From: Cymodocea nodosa | Taxonomy: Eukaryota > Streptophyta > Magnoliopsida > Alismatales > Cymodoceaceae | DNA: 64,000 nucleotides | Assembly (NCBI GenBank): GCA_036874045.1 | Contig: CM072347.1 | Location: 7,194,501-7,258,500, forward strand | Reading direction: 5' to 3' | Shown: piece by piece, positions 11,970 through 23,689 of the stretch | Layout: every line of letters starts with the position of its first letter | How positions within the stretch are numbered: position 1 is the first letter of the stretch | The notes under the pieces: model-generated | Seen by the model: the letters and a program-made list of their open reading frames with translations, nothing else | Database searches by the model: none | Told to the model about the DNA's origin: nothing | Translations under genes and position numbers: made by a program

Positions 11970-12203
11970 ATGCTTTGCGATAAAAACACATGTTAACTTA
12001 ATGTTTAATTAAATGAAAAGTTAGTATAACTTAACGACTAGTTATTTAGCTTAGCATAATTTCAGATCAATTTCAGAGAAGTATATAAAATTAAACCCTT
12101 TTTGTATTAAATGATGTTCTTAATTTCCTTTCACAAATAATAGTAATTGATTAAGTATGATTACTTACATTTTGCACACATCATTAAAACATAACACTCA
12201 ACA
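11970..12203 (-). repeat. TGTTGAG-family LTR fragment (5' end)
   Basis: Matches 41985-42210, with the terminal 'actcaaca' at 12203 as the LTR start on the minus strand. It breaks exactly where the C1 5' LTR begins, so C1 appears to have inserted into it. The other side is not visible. Confidence 0.8.
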
Positions 12204-12541
12204 CTATCTTCGGTTACACTTGGAAAATCAAATCATCAGAATTGATGAAGAATTTTTATAAAGATTATTTGGATTGTCATGTACTAGGATTAATATCTCA
12301 CTCTCTACTTCAAAATTAGGATAGAAAGAGGAAGAGATAAATAAATTGATTGGCAATTCTCAAGATAAAAGTTTAAATTAGTAAGACAAGCTAATCTTCA
12401 TGGTATGGCTTGAGTGATAGTCACCATATTGTCTTGCACCATTTTTCAAATGAAAGGACATGCAGATGAATTAGAAAGAAAAGTATACCAAGCCACTTAT
12501 GTTGTGATGGTTGGTATTAAAATTAACTGGGCAAAAGTGGT
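12204..12541 (+). pseudogene. ORF1-like fragment
   Basis: Between two LTR fragments, the plus-strand reading at about 12450-12541 gives 'GHADELERKVYQATYVVMV' followed by a 'GIKINWAKVV'-like end. This aligns with the H ORF1 segment carrying GH-x-ELSxxV-x-WATYVVVNRIQVNW (around 63270-63190, minus strand). The rest of the 338 bp is not recognisable. The following LTR begins immediately after 'aaaagtggt', so it probably inserted into this gene. Confidence 0.55.
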
Positions 12542-13395
12542 TGTAGGATCGTATGGCTACACAAGAGGGGGGTAAATTGTGTATTTTTAATATTTTCTGA
12601 AATATAATTGAAACTTTAAAACTCAAAAATAAGTCGAGACATTGTTTTCATAAAATCATTTTTATTCAAGGTTTCAATTACAATATACAATTCAATTCTC
12701 CTCAGAAATTGTAGATGCAATTATATTTCGATACCACGTTTCATCTATACAATTTCATAACTGCAAACAAAGAAAACTAATTTGTGGAATTTAAAACATT
12801 TCTCCCTATTTGCGATCTTTCTTCTTCTTCTTCTTCTTTTTTTCTTCAACAATTCTTCAGTGACGAATATCTTGTCTTTTTATGCTTCACCGGATTTGCT
12901 TTCTTCTAATACTTCAAATCTTCAGTGACGAAAATCTAACCTTTTTATGCTTCACTGAATTTTCTTCCACTTGAGAGATTTTTCCCGAAGAGGTGTTTTT
13001 TATCCCTGAAAAAGATTTTTCTTTTGGTGTGCAGGGATGGTTTGATCCTTGAAAAGATTTTTTGTTTTGTGTGCAAGGATAATTTGATCAACGAGAATTC
13101 TATGCCTTTTATACTGTATCTTCATTTCATGCATATCCTTCACGTTTAACCACTACCAGTTTTCCACTTCTCCACGTATTTTCTTTTTCCTTCATCGAAA
13201 CACACACGTTCTAACCCACGTTTATAATTCAAATTTTCTTTAATCATCAGTCCTGGATCTCTGAAAAATTTTCTGCAAAATAAACTTTCTTGTCCAAAAA
13301 TTTTTCATCAATGTAATAAGAAGTCATTACTTTAATGTTAACTAAACGAGTAACACAAGTATATATATATAACTTAACGTTTCTAACTTAAGTTA
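12542..13395 (-). repeat. TGTTGAG-family LTR fragment (3' half)
   Basis: Starts with 'tgtaggatcgtatggctac', identical to the LTR edge at 50047, and runs through the internal minisatellite (two units here) and the TATA region ('tatatatataacttaacg') before homology ends near 13395. Confidence 0.85.
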
Positions 13396-14200
13396 ACTAG
13401 TGTCAACTATTTTAGAATTTTTAAAAGCAATTAAATCTACTAGGATACTATTCACCTTCTTCTAGTATGTCATTTGATCCTAACACATAGAACTCTTTTT
13501 ATATAGAATGTAAATCTTTTTATTTCCATTATTTTAAGATAATGTAAATAATGAATTTTAAATTGATGTGATTTCAGATCCTTATGTTGTTTCAAATTGA
13601 TCTTATGATCGTGGATAGGATATCCTCCAACTAATATACAAATTAAAAATAAATTAATTGAAATTTTCTTTCAAAACAGGAAATTTAAATTGATTGATAT
13701 TAAAAAAAATTCATAAAATCGTTTTCTCCACTTTTATCTTTGGAAGAACCAAATTTCAAATTTGATTCGGCAAATTCTTATATAAAAATTTGCTCACCAA
13801 TGGTGAAACATGATAGGACAAGTGGCATTCGAAGAAGGCGAGAGGAGGCTGGGAATGGAAGACAATCTTGTGTGATGTCTGGGGAAGGCACGAATGTTGA
13901 GGAAGCAGTAAATGATTAGAGAACATGCAATCTCGAGTATAGAATGCGATAAACAAGGGTGGGCGAACAAGTCAAAAGGGAGTACAAAATCTGAAATAAC
14001 GAGGCGGAGCGGTGAGAATTGGAATTCCATCAAGTATTTATACCCACATTTTTGTTAGAATTCGAGTGTATACTTAAATATCTCTATACTTAGAATTAAA
14101 TAAAATTAAATTCTTTTTTAATCAATTCCAAGTGTACAAATACTTTTTAAAGACAAAACAACCTTAAACTATGAATTCACCAAATTTCATCTCTATGAGT
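13396..14200. other. Unassigned AT-rich stretch
   Basis: No recognisable coding motif, LTR edge or repeat shared with the rest of the window. Short open frames on the minus strand (13756-14033) have no motif I recognise and overlap each other in two frames, so no gene is called. Confidence 0.4.
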
Positions 14201-14214
14201 GAATGATGAATGTG

Positions 14215-14520
14215 TCTTCTGTGATGCCTTTTTCTATGAATTATACTTGAACTATAACGAGGAAGCTCACTACAGATTACAAGGTTTGAGAAAAAGTAAG
14301 ATATCATCGACATAAGGTATTTTAAGAATGTGAGGTCTATTGTCTGAAAACAAATGCCTTCTAAGAAAGTCTATCCAGTAGGTGTGAAATTACCAAGAAA
14401 AGAACAGGAGATAAAAGTCCTCCTTGACAAAGACCATTAGAAGATTTAAGTTATTCGACTGCTATCTTATTGATTAGAACTGAATATTTGACAGATTGGA
14501 TGCATATGTTACTTCATTTG
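14215..14520 (-). pseudogene. LINE-type reverse transcriptase remnant
   Basis: Minus-strand reading near 14435-14340 gives 'GLCQGGLLSPVLFLV', matching the non-LTR RT motif GLRQGDPLSPxLFLL. A second piece near 14325-14280 gives 'ILKIPYVDDILLFLKPCN', which carries the RT active-site block normally (Y/F)(A/V)DD. The two pieces are in different frames with stops between, so it is a dead fragment. The DD pair is retained. No endonuclease domain or poly-A tail is recognised nearby. Confidence 0.7.
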
Positions 14521-14839
14521 ACAAATATGATTCTTTTTTAACTTAGAGATGGATTTCACCTAGAGGAAAATTTCTAAGAAAATAACATCTTGTAAACAAA
14601 CAAGCCTCATCTCCCTGGTACCAAGGGACTATGTGTTTGTAATTTTTTCTATAGTTTCATTTCAAATTTAATGTCATGACATGGAAGAATAATAATTTGA
14701 TTAATGACTAGCTGAAGAGAAAATAAGCCACAAAAATAAGGTTTTAAGTTTTTTTCATAAGAAATACATTGAAACGTAATAATCTAATAAACTGAAAAGC
14801 TAGCCAAAAAAGCCCTAAAAGATCTGCTCAACCTTGGAT

Positions 14840-15437
14840 CCAATTAGTTGGTGTTGGTGAGGTTTCCTTCGCGCGAAATCCCAAACGTTCCATTGCTGTA
14901 TCAGCAAGCTGCGACTTAGCAGGAAGAAAGTTTGGAGGGTACCGTCTCTTCCATGCCGTTCTCCTGACCACAGTGGAGTCTGGAACTGTTGAGCCGATTG
15001 CGCTCTCGGAGAAGGGTTCTACCGCACACTAGGCGTTCGATTAAATGCGCAAAAGAGAATAGAAAGAGTACTGCGGTAAGAATTTCCTATTCAAAATACA
15101 ACGATGTCATTGAAAATTTTCCTTAGGATGTATTCGTGTTGGTTTCGAACAAATGTTATGCTTTGAAATTACCTTTTGTTACCTTTCCATGCTTTACGTG
15201 TGCATCTTTTTGTTTGAAGTTGGTTCCTGATTGTGAATTTGTTATACCCTAGATTTTAAGGGCAGATGCTTTTTTCTTGGGAGATTTTTTGTTTGACTTA
15301 GTTTTCTTTGGGTTACATGGAATTTGTTATTCTAAGCTTTATGGGTTCCTGAAGAGTGGTGTGCGTGAGCTGTTCTTCTTTCTTATTCTACTTGGAATCT
15401 AGCTATATCCAGCTACTTCGAATTTCATTCAGAGGAC
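14840..15437 (+). promoter_or_regulatory. Probable promoter, 5' UTR exon and UTR intron of the DnaJ-type gene
   Basis: The block 14860-15075 is noticeably GC-richer than its surroundings and ends in a good donor ('ctgcg|gtaagaattt', about 15075). A pyrimidine-rich stretch and an acceptor ('tttcattcag|agg', about 15430) lie just before the ATG at 15438. This suggests a non-coding first exon followed by a ~355-bp intron in the 5' UTR. The transcription start is not determined. Confidence 0.5.
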
Positions 15438-16340
15438 ATGGCGGGAGGCGTTCCACCGATGCTTCAGTTTGCTGGTTCAGCTGCAGCCATATTAATCGGG
15501 GGCTTTCTCACAACATCACTGGTTGTGGAATCTCTCCGTGTCAGACGTGAAAAACAAAAGGCAACGCACTAATCTCGCTTGCTTCTCTTAATCATACACG
15601 TTAACTTTGATATGAGATTTCTTTTTGCTTTTATTGAAATAGCAACATTGATGTTCCAAGTTCCAACTTTTATTTGTAATGAAACAATCGTTCTTATGAT
15701 CCATTATTACAGAAAAAATCTTCTCCTCCATGCTGCGTTTGTAAAGGGAAAGGATTCTATCCTTGCAAACTTTGCAAAGGAAGCTCAACAATAGATTGGT
15801 CACCTTTATATGACCCAATTGCCATAAATCCTTGCGTCTGCCCTACATGTGATGGGAATAGGTTGCTTCTCTTGCCTCAATACTTTTCGTATCCAAACTA
15901 TTTCATCATCTTCACTTATGAATTTACATGAATGTTAAGAGTATTTCAATTTTAGATCATGTCATCATGAGTTAAAAAGGGAAAGCTAAACCAATGTTCT
16001 AGCTATTTTCAGCCATTTCTCGTTTTTTAAAATACAGATATACCTCATCACATTCTTGGATTCATTTTTGCTTAACCAAGATATATTTCACTGACTAAAT
16101 TACACGTTATAGTCAACACTAGCTTCATAATGATGTTATCCCTAAAGTATATGGTTTCAGATATTTTTATTGTAACATCTTTCATCTTTGTCAGTAAGCT
16201 AATCCATCTTATTTTTGTTTTTGACTTCACTTATGAATTTAGTTTTTGTCTTGCTACTTAATGCTTGAAACCAGTTGTGCTTTCACTAACACAGGGTGCA
16301 GCGCTGCCTGAATTGCATTGGGAGGGGCTATGCTGTATAA
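15438..16340 (+). CDS. DnaJ-type cysteine-rich zinc-finger membrane protein (spliced, 105 aa)
   Basis: Coding exons are 15438-15560, 15713-15861 and 16295-16340. The reading frame stays open across both introns and ends at TAA 16338-16340. Exon 1 starts MAGGVPPMLQFAGSAAA and encodes one hydrophobic segment (about residues 8-31) followed by a basic stretch (RVRREKQK). Exons 2-3 encode four C-x-x-C-x-G units, 'CCVCKGKG', 'CKLCKG', 'CPTCDG' and 'CLNCIGRG', the zinc-binding repeat of the DnaJ cysteine-rich domain. There is no J domain. Plants have small proteins annotated 'chaperone protein dnaJ-related' with this organisation. Function is unproven, but a membrane-anchored zinc-finger or redox-chaperone role is plausible. 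Intron 1 would use a GC donor (AAG|GCAACG) with a normal AG acceptor, and intron 2 is GT-AG. It is the only convincing host gene here, enclosed by a LINE remnant and a copia LTR. Confidence 0.85.
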
Positions 16341-16920
16341 CATGGCAAGTATTTTGTCTGATGTGAGACTATCTTTCTAAATGTCTTATTTATAGAGTTC
16401 ATTGATGTATTGTATCTCATTTGAGTTTTATTAAAGGATTTGGTATGTGTATGTTTGGTGAAAAAAGATGTCTCTTTCTTAGAAACATTATTTTGCTAAA
16501 TTGTGGTCATCAGTGTCTCAAATTGGATGCAAAAATCCGACATCAAAGCTCATTATTGCGATCCTAGATTACATTAATTGGTGATGTAAGAGCTCCAAGT
16601 TTGCATCGATTACTATTTTTTTAGCTTGAACTTATCAATTAACTTAGGAGGATTGCTGGGCCCAGGCAAATAATAATTGTATTTGACTTTTCCGTGTAAG
16701 GTCCTGCATGCATTACGGTCAGCTCTCAGTTTATGACCGGAGACCAAAGGAAGTCATAACTTGCTGTTTCCTGTTTAAATGGATTTAATAGATTTTGAAG
16801 ACTATATATGACCCTCCTTTTACACCCCATCCCCCAATCTCTGAATTTTTTTTCAATATGGATGACTAAATTCTTGCTAACAGCTTAAAACATAAAATTA
16901 ATTATAATTTTCGTAATATA
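16341..16920. other. 3' flank of the DnaJ-type gene, no further gene
   Basis: Contains the presumed 3' UTR and intergenic sequence. No clear polyadenylation signal stands out, and there are no LTR edges until 16921. Confidence 0.4.
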
Positions 16921-17109
16921 TGTTAATAGATGGTCATTGAAGATTGAATAAGAATGGAGACCGTTACTTGAAGCGGATGCGGGTGGAGAATCACTTTTCC
17001 ACTATAAATACTCAAAGGAAAGATCATCCTAAAATACTTGAATCTCCACATTTCCACGAGCTTCCATAACACCGTCGGGAAACTGTCTTTGTGAATCCGA
17101 CAGCCAACA
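16921..17109 (+). repeat. C2 5' LTR (short, ~190 bp)
   Basis: Begins TGTTAATAGATGG and ends AGCCAACA (TG...CA), directly followed by a PBS. A TATA box 'TATAAATA' lies at 17003-17010. The left edge is inferred from the TG and the short length typical of some copia lineages. With no partner LTR it cannot be verified. Confidence 0.6.
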
Positions 17110-17110
17110 G

Positions 17111-17122
17111 TGGTATTAGAGC
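17111..17122 (+). other. C2 primer-binding site (initiator Met-tRNA)
   Basis: TGGTATTAGAGC, one mismatch from the canonical plant copia PBS TGGTATCAGAGC, one base after the LTR end. Confidence 0.85.
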
Positions 17123-18056
17123 AATAGAGCTTTGGTTCGTCGTCACGTCGCCACCCTCCACCGCTACACCACTACCGTTTCGTTGCTGCCACTGCCGCAT
17201 CGTCGCCCACCGTCGCTGTCGCGTCGCCGTGCTTTCGTCGGTTCTACCTTTTGACTGTGCATATGCCTCCCTCTCCCGTCGACGTCCTTCGCTGTTGTCG
17301 CTCCCTGCCACGCATCCTAGCCGTCGCATGTGCCCCCTTCCGCGCGGAATCGTTCTCCTCGCGAACCACCTAGATTTGACATGCAAGAATCGTTGACGTG
17401 CTCCACTACCTGCGTTTCTCTTTGCGTAGGCATTGCATCTGTGTCAGGCCATCCGTGCGCACGTCTGCCTGCTCGGTCCACGCCGCTCTCTCTCCATTCA
17501 CTCGCGTAGACGTCTTCCGACTGTTCTCGTCCGCCTGTGTACCTCCTAGTGCTCCGCTCTCTCACCGTTGCTAGCACCCGCCTGACCTCTGGTTGCTTGT
17601 AGATCCTCGCTCACCTCCAACCACTCCCACTAGCGTTCTCTTCTCTGCAAATTTTTTTCTGTCGCTCGTCTTCTTTTTCGTCGTTGGAGGTTTGGGTTTC
17701 TGTCTTCTTCTTATCTCCGTCAACTTGCTATAGTTTACTTTCCAATGTGATAAAGGTTGTCATATATATATTTTTATATCCTACCAAACCTGTTATTTTT
17801 ATGTTATAATGGTAAAATTTAAATTTGAGTATTTTTTGAATTGAAAAAATTGATTATATTAGTTGTTATTAATTGCAATTTAGTGAAGTTATAAATTGCT
17901 GGAAATTTTATTGTTGCTTTAAAAATTGATTATTTGTTGGAAATATTTGTGAAATTTATTCTTTGAATTAATTTTTTGCTAGAAATTTGAATATTGATTT
18001 ATATCATTATTTTTGAAATTTGGAAGTTTAAAATTTCATTATAGATTTAAAAAAAA
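17123..18056 (+). other. C2 untranslated leader, strikingly GC-rich
   Basis: 17123-17700 is rich in CGT/CCG/CTC triplets and CpG, unlike the A+T-rich surroundings. Frames are open on both strands but show no protein motif, so I do not call a gene. From about 17750 to 18056 the sequence returns to AT-rich. The position between PBS and gag fits a retroelement leader. Confidence 0.55.
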
Positions 18057-21000
18057 TGTCCAACAAATTGTTCACAACTAAAATGACTAGAATAGAGAAA
18101 TTGAATGGGACAAATTATGAGATGCGGTATTGAAAAATAAGGTATGTATTGAAGTATGATAATATAAAACATGTTATTGAATCAAATCCTTTAGAAATAA
18201 AAATTAGTGTATCTGAAGTAGAAATTAAAAAGGTTAAAAAATAGAAAATAGAGGACAAGAGAACCAAGAACCTTATATTTATATTCATGGAGGATAGTTT
18301 AATAAAATATTTTGAAATATACACTACATCATTTACATTGTGGAATGCTTTGAAGGAGAAGTATGATAAAACAATAGAGATGACAACTCAACTTCTTTTT
18401 CAAAAGTATAATTCTTGTAAAATGCAAGAGAAACAAAATGTAGTAGAACATATCAATAATATAGTGTAATGGTCAAAGACCTTGCTACTATAGGAACTCT
18501 CATACTTGAAAAACTACAAATAATAACTATATTAATTAGTTTGCTTAAAAGTTATGATATAGTAACCACATCTCTTAGATCTACCCCAATTCAATTTTTT
18601 GAACTACTAGCTAGTTTGAACATTGAATAGGAAATCATGGCTAGTAGGAGAAAACATGAAATCAATCTAGAAGAATCAAATGCCATCTTTTAGAAGCCAA
18701 AGTATGACAAGAAGAGGAATAATGCATATAACAAAAGTAGCTACAAGCCAAATTATGCTCGTGAAAAGAAAGCACGAGGGTCTTACCATTACCATGCTTG
18801 TGGTCAATTTGGTCACTTCAAGGAAAATTGTCTTAATAAGGATAGAAACAAATGTGGACTCTTAGAATAAAAGACAAAGAACAAAAGAGTCTTTATTGGA
18901 ATTGTTAAATGTAATAATGTTGTGGTCTCAAATTCAAATGATTTGTGGGTAGATTTTGGTGTCACAAGGTACATTTCAAAAACCAAAAAGGGACTAGAAT
19001 CTTTTAAAGAATTTAGTCCTAAGGAACAATGCACCTATATGGGTAATAACACCTATCTAGATGTAAAAGGTATTGACACCTATTATTTGAATTTGGGAGA
19101 TAACATTATGATTACCAAAGATGTACTTTACGCACCAAGAATGAGGCATAATTTGATATCAATGGACATTATGATGAAACATGGCTTCGAAGTACACTTT
19201 TACAATAAATGTTAAGCAAAGAGAAAAATGTCTTTGCTATGGGAGATTATGTACTTGAGCATGATTTGTTCAAGATTGTTGTAATTGATGATGAAATAAA
19301 TGAAATTGATGTGGCTTCTGGTTATATTATGTGTTATTTAACGGAATGTGAATTATGACATTTAAGATTGGTTCATGTTAATATGTATAAAATGAAACAA
19401 ATGATAAAAATGAATTTGTTACCTCATTTTAATAACATAGAATTAAATAAATGTCAACATTGCTTAGTTGAAAAAATGACTAAGAAACTATTTGGAATAA
19501 AACATAGATCAAATGAACTATCAAGCTTAATTCATTTTAATGTATGTGGTCCACTTAGTATCAAAACATATAATCACAAGGAATATTTTGTAACCTTTAT
19601 AGATGACTTTTCTAGATATACTCATGTTTATTTAATTAGTTATAAAATTGAAGTTTTGACTTGTTTTAAGAAATACAAGTTGAAAGTAAAAAAACAACTT
19701 GGAAGAAATATTAAGGTATTAAGGTTAGATAGAGGTGAGGAATATAATTCTAAGAAATTTGAATTGTTTTATGAAATGCATGGAATCAAGAGGCATACAA
19801 TGATGTATTATACTTCACAATAAAATGGTCTAGTAGAAAGGAAAAATAGAACTCTTATGAATTCTATTAGATGCATGCTATCACATTTAAAACTCTCCAA
19901 AAGTTTTTAAGGAGAGGCTTTGTTTACAGTAAATGTAGGATTGTTGTATCACAAGAGAGGGGTGAATTATATCTTTAGTAATTAATATTACTAGCAGATA
20001 AAACAAGAGCACAAAACACTCATAAATAAAATTCTATTCTTTATAAACTTTAAAGAAAGAATTTACAATTTCTTTTCAGCTCAATTCCCTTCTTGTCAAT
20101 TTTGATACAATAAAGTCCGATATACAATTCAAAGAGAAAATGAAATCCCTAAGCTAATTTTGAATTGTATAAAACCTGATCTTTATGCATGTAGCTTATT
20201 TTTCTTCTTTTTGCTCAACTTCTGTATCTCTTCTTCTCTAGTTGTTGAATTTCCAGACTTCTTGCGTTTATAGCTCCTTTTTTTGAAATTGCTTGAAATT
20301 CCAAACTTCTTCTAATGTTAGAAAATTTTTCTGGATTTGATATGCAATTGAATATTCAGATTTGATTTTTCAGATTGTGATTGGAGATCGGGATGATCGT
20401 AATGCAGCTCGTACTCTCTATTTAGAGTAGTCGAACTATGACTTTACGTTTAGCATGTTCATCTACTTAATCCATAATCCATGTACTAATTTCAAATTCA
20501 AATTTTTCCATGATTTTCACTATCTTTTTGAATTTCCACTATGTCCACTCTCTATTTTGAATTTCCACTATCTCCACTATCTTTTTGAATTTCCATGATT
20601 TTATATTGTAGATCCACCAAAACTTTATCGTCTTGGAGATTTGTAGAATATCTTCTAAGTCATCGCTTTAGTCAAATACTTATTCTTTAAGTTCTGTAAA
20701 AACTCAAACACTTATCTATAACTCTTCGAGTTCTTGCACCTACAAAACACATGATTGAACAAGAAAACTTATTTGTTTGTTAGTCATTTTATAAAACTCG
20801 AATAGTTATCTATCCATGCATATAAAAACTCGAACAATTATCTAACTCTTCGATTTTTCATTTCCGGACGCACATGGTAAACATGTGAAAACTTAAAACA
20901 TTAAAAATACACGTGCAAATAACTTAACTATACGAGTTTTTAACATAACTCTTCGACTAAATCAAATGTTAACTATCCAAAGCTTAACTATCTGAAAAGT

Positions 21001-21900
21001 TTAACTACTCGAAAATCTTAACTATCCGAAAGTTAACTATCCGAAATTTTAAATGAAACTTTTCAATAACTTGTCAACATTTAATTACGTGTCTATTATA
21101 CTTAGAAAATATTATTTAGACTTATTTATAAACTTTAATAAAGCATTCATCATCAAAACAAAATTCCTAACAGTAAACCATGTATTGAATAGAATACCCT
21201 CCAAATCTGTGCCTAGTACACCTTATGATTTATGGATTGGGTCAAAGCGTAATTTACTTTATTTGAGGAAATGGAGTTTTGTAACTCATGTACTTATTCT
21301 TAGACAATTAAGGGATAAGTTAGATTTCAGAACGTTGAAGTGTGCATTTATAGGTTATTGTGAAAATTCTTTTGGTTACAAATTTTTCTATAAAGAAAAG
21401 TGAATCATTAAATATAGGGATGCAAGTTTTCTTAAAAATTTGAAAGAAAAGGAAGAAAATAAAAATGAAATGGAACCACTATTTGTAGTGGGTGATGATT
21501 ACTTCAATAATATCCTAGAACAACACTCTTTGATTGAAGGAGAACAAAATATGGATGTACCCATGGAATATATGGGTGAGAACCAAAATGAACCTATAAA
21601 TGGAAATGATGGAATAGTAGATCAATATGAGTAAACTCAAAATGGAATTGAACTAGTAGAACCTATTAGCAACAAAATAATGAAGACTCAACCTAATTTG
21701 ATGGATGATTATTATTTGTATTCTTATGAGCCTTCATGCTTATTAGTAGATAGAGGAAAATCAAATAGAACCCATGTGTTATATAGATGCTATTGAATCA
21801 AAAGAAAAAGATTTATGGCTTGAAGCCATGAATGATGAAATTGATTCAATGGAAAAGAATAATGTTTAGGAATTATGTGAATTACCTAATGATAGAAAGA
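18057..21900 (+). pseudogene. C2 gag-pol (Gag, protease, integrase, start of RT)
   Basis: Starts 'MSNKLFTTKMTRIEKLNGTN', a typical copia Gag start, with stops soon after. Recognisable blocks are a CCHC knuckle 'CHACGQFGHFKENC' (about 18796-18835), a protease site reading WVDFGVTR where the family has D-(S/T)-G (about 18945), and GAG-pre-integrase 'LNKCQHCLVEKM' (about 19440). The integrase core follows with 'FIDDFSRYTHVYL' and 'RLDRGEEY' (19590-19745) and 'NGLVERKNRTLMNS' (19825). After the solo LTR, integrase resumes at 21173 with 'VNHVLNRIPSKSVPSTPYD', and the start of RT appears near 21780-21900 ('LWLEAMNDEIDSMEKNNV'). Several TAG/TAA stops, the altered protease triad and two LTR insertions show it is inactive. 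Confidence 0.85.
19934..21172 (-). mobile_element. Solo LTR, TGTTAG copia family
   Basis: Edges TGTAGGATTG (19934) and CCTAACA (21172) match the LTRs at 10729-11969 and 21902-23157. A perfect 5-bp target duplication GTAAA flanks it (19929-19933, 21173-21177), and the interrupted integrase coding sequence continues on the other side. Confidence 0.95.
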
Positions 21901-21901
21901 C

Positions 21902-23689
21902 TATAGGATTGTAGTATCACAAGAGGGGGGGTGAATTGTGTCTTTAGCAATTTAAAATTACTAGCGAATAAAACAAGAGCACAAAACACTTATAAATAAA
22001 ATTCTAATCTTTATAGACTTTAAAGAAAGAATTTACAATCTTTTTTTCAACTCAATTCCCTACTTGTCAGTTCTGATACAATAAAGTTTGATATATAATT
22101 CAAAGAGAAAATAAAATCCTTATTCTAAGTTAATTTCGAATTGTATACAACCTGATCTTTATACACGTAGCTCCTTTTCCTTCTTTTTGCTCATCTTCTG
22201 TATCTCTTCTTCTCTAGTTGTCAAATTATCTAGACTTCTTGTGTTGCAGCTCCTTTTCTGAAATTACTTGTAATTCTGAACTTCTTCTAATGTTGGAGAA
22301 TTTTTCTGGATTTGAATATTCTGAATTGAATACTTAGATTTGGGATTGAATAGTTAGATTTGGTGTTTGAGATTAGGATTGAATATTCAGACTTGGTATT
22401 TGAGATTGGGATTGAATATTTAGACTTGGTAATTGAGATTGGGATGATCATAATGCAACTCATTCTCTCTATTTATAGTAGTCAAATTATGACTTTATGT
22501 TCAACATGTTCATCCACTTAATCCATAATCCCATGTACTAATTTCAAATTCAAATTATCCATGATCTTCATTATCTTTTTGAATTTCCACTTTGTCCACT
22601 TTTTATTTTGAATGTCCACCTCATATTTTGAATTTCCACTATCTCCACTATCATTTTGAATTTCCATGATTTCATATCGTAGATCCATTGAAACTTTATC
22701 TTCCTAGAGATTTGTAGAATATCTTCTAAGTCACCGCTTTAGTCGAATACTTATTCTTTAAGTCTTGTAAAAACGTGAACATTTATCTATAATTCTTCGA
22801 GTTCTTGCACCTACAAAACATGTGATTGAATAAGAAAACTTATTTATTTGTTAGTCATTTTATAAAACTCTAATAGTTATCTATCCATACGTATAAAAAC
22901 TTGAACAATTATCTAACTCTTCGATTTTCATTATTGAACGCACATGGAAAACACGTAAAAACTTAAAACATTAAAAACACATGTGTAGATAACTTAACTA
23001 TACAAGTTTTTAACATAACTTTTCAACTAAATAGAAACGTTAACTTATAACTATATGACTTTGCAAAAGTCGTTAATGCCTAATTATGTGACTATTATAC
23101 TTAGACTTATTTATAGACTTTAATAAAATATGCATCATCAAAATAAAATTCCTAACAATCTCTCCCTTTTTGATGATGTAAAAACCTAATAAGTCAAATA
23201 ATCTTTCTTCTTCCCCTTTTTGGCATTATAAAAAAGTAAATAATATGCAAGGAAGAAAAATATGCTAAGTATATATTTTTCAAATTTTTTTTTTTAAACA
23301 TGCATAACTCACTCGTGGATAATAAAAACTATTTTTTTAAAAAAAATTTTAAACAAGAATTGTTGAAAACAAGTGTATAACATTGAATTTTGTAAACAGT
23401 TTACATAATTTTTGGTAATAAATTACAATGAATGAAAAATCATGTAATACATAATTTGTTTATTTTCACAAGCCTCTTTATCTTTGAAAAGTATCCAATA
23501 GAGTATTTGAAATTTTCTATGCAATTTCTATACTTACTCTATTTATTTGATCAATTATTGCTTGATCTAAATCTAAATGTGAAGCTTGTGGTTGTTGTTG
23601 TAAGTAATCTATATGTCTATTTGTATGTTGTTTGTATGTTGTATGTGTTTGGGGTTGTTAAGTCACATCATAAACTTGTTTGATTTTTT
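21902..23689 (-). mobile_element. C3: 3' LTR plus truncated 3' internal end of a copia element
   Basis: 21902-23157 is a TGTTAG-family LTR (left edge mutated to TATAGGATTG) with a clear TATA box on the minus strand ('ctataaatagagag', about 22466-22480). It is followed by a degenerate PPT (23158-23172) and about 500 bp matching 1786-2240 of C1, including the C-terminal ORF block 'DLDQAIIDQINRVSIEIA' read on the minus strand near 23580-23525. The match stops near 23689, where the end of an H-family LTR begins. The right partner LTR is not present. Confidence 0.8.

Larger units (their letters stand above)
16921..21901 (+). mobile_element. Ty1/copia element C2, 5' part, decayed
   Basis: In sense order: a short LTR (16921-17109), a Met-tRNA PBS (17111-17122), a GC-rich leader, then a gag-pol frame from 18057 through zinc knuckle, protease, integrase and the start of RT. 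The pol frame is cut by a solo LTR (19934-21172) and then by the LTR at 21902. The remainder of RT, RNase H and the 3' LTR are not found in the window. It is a different lineage from the minus-strand copia elements, with a short LTR and a different Gag. Confidence 0.82.

Noticed and set aside
13756-14033. Short minus-strand frames as a host gene
   Set aside because: Two overlapping frames, no motif, no splice signals that link them to other exons.
17024-17577. Overlapping Arg/Ser-rich frames in the GC-rich leader
   Set aside because: Open on both strands because of low A+T, with no domain. They lie in the untranslated leader of C2.
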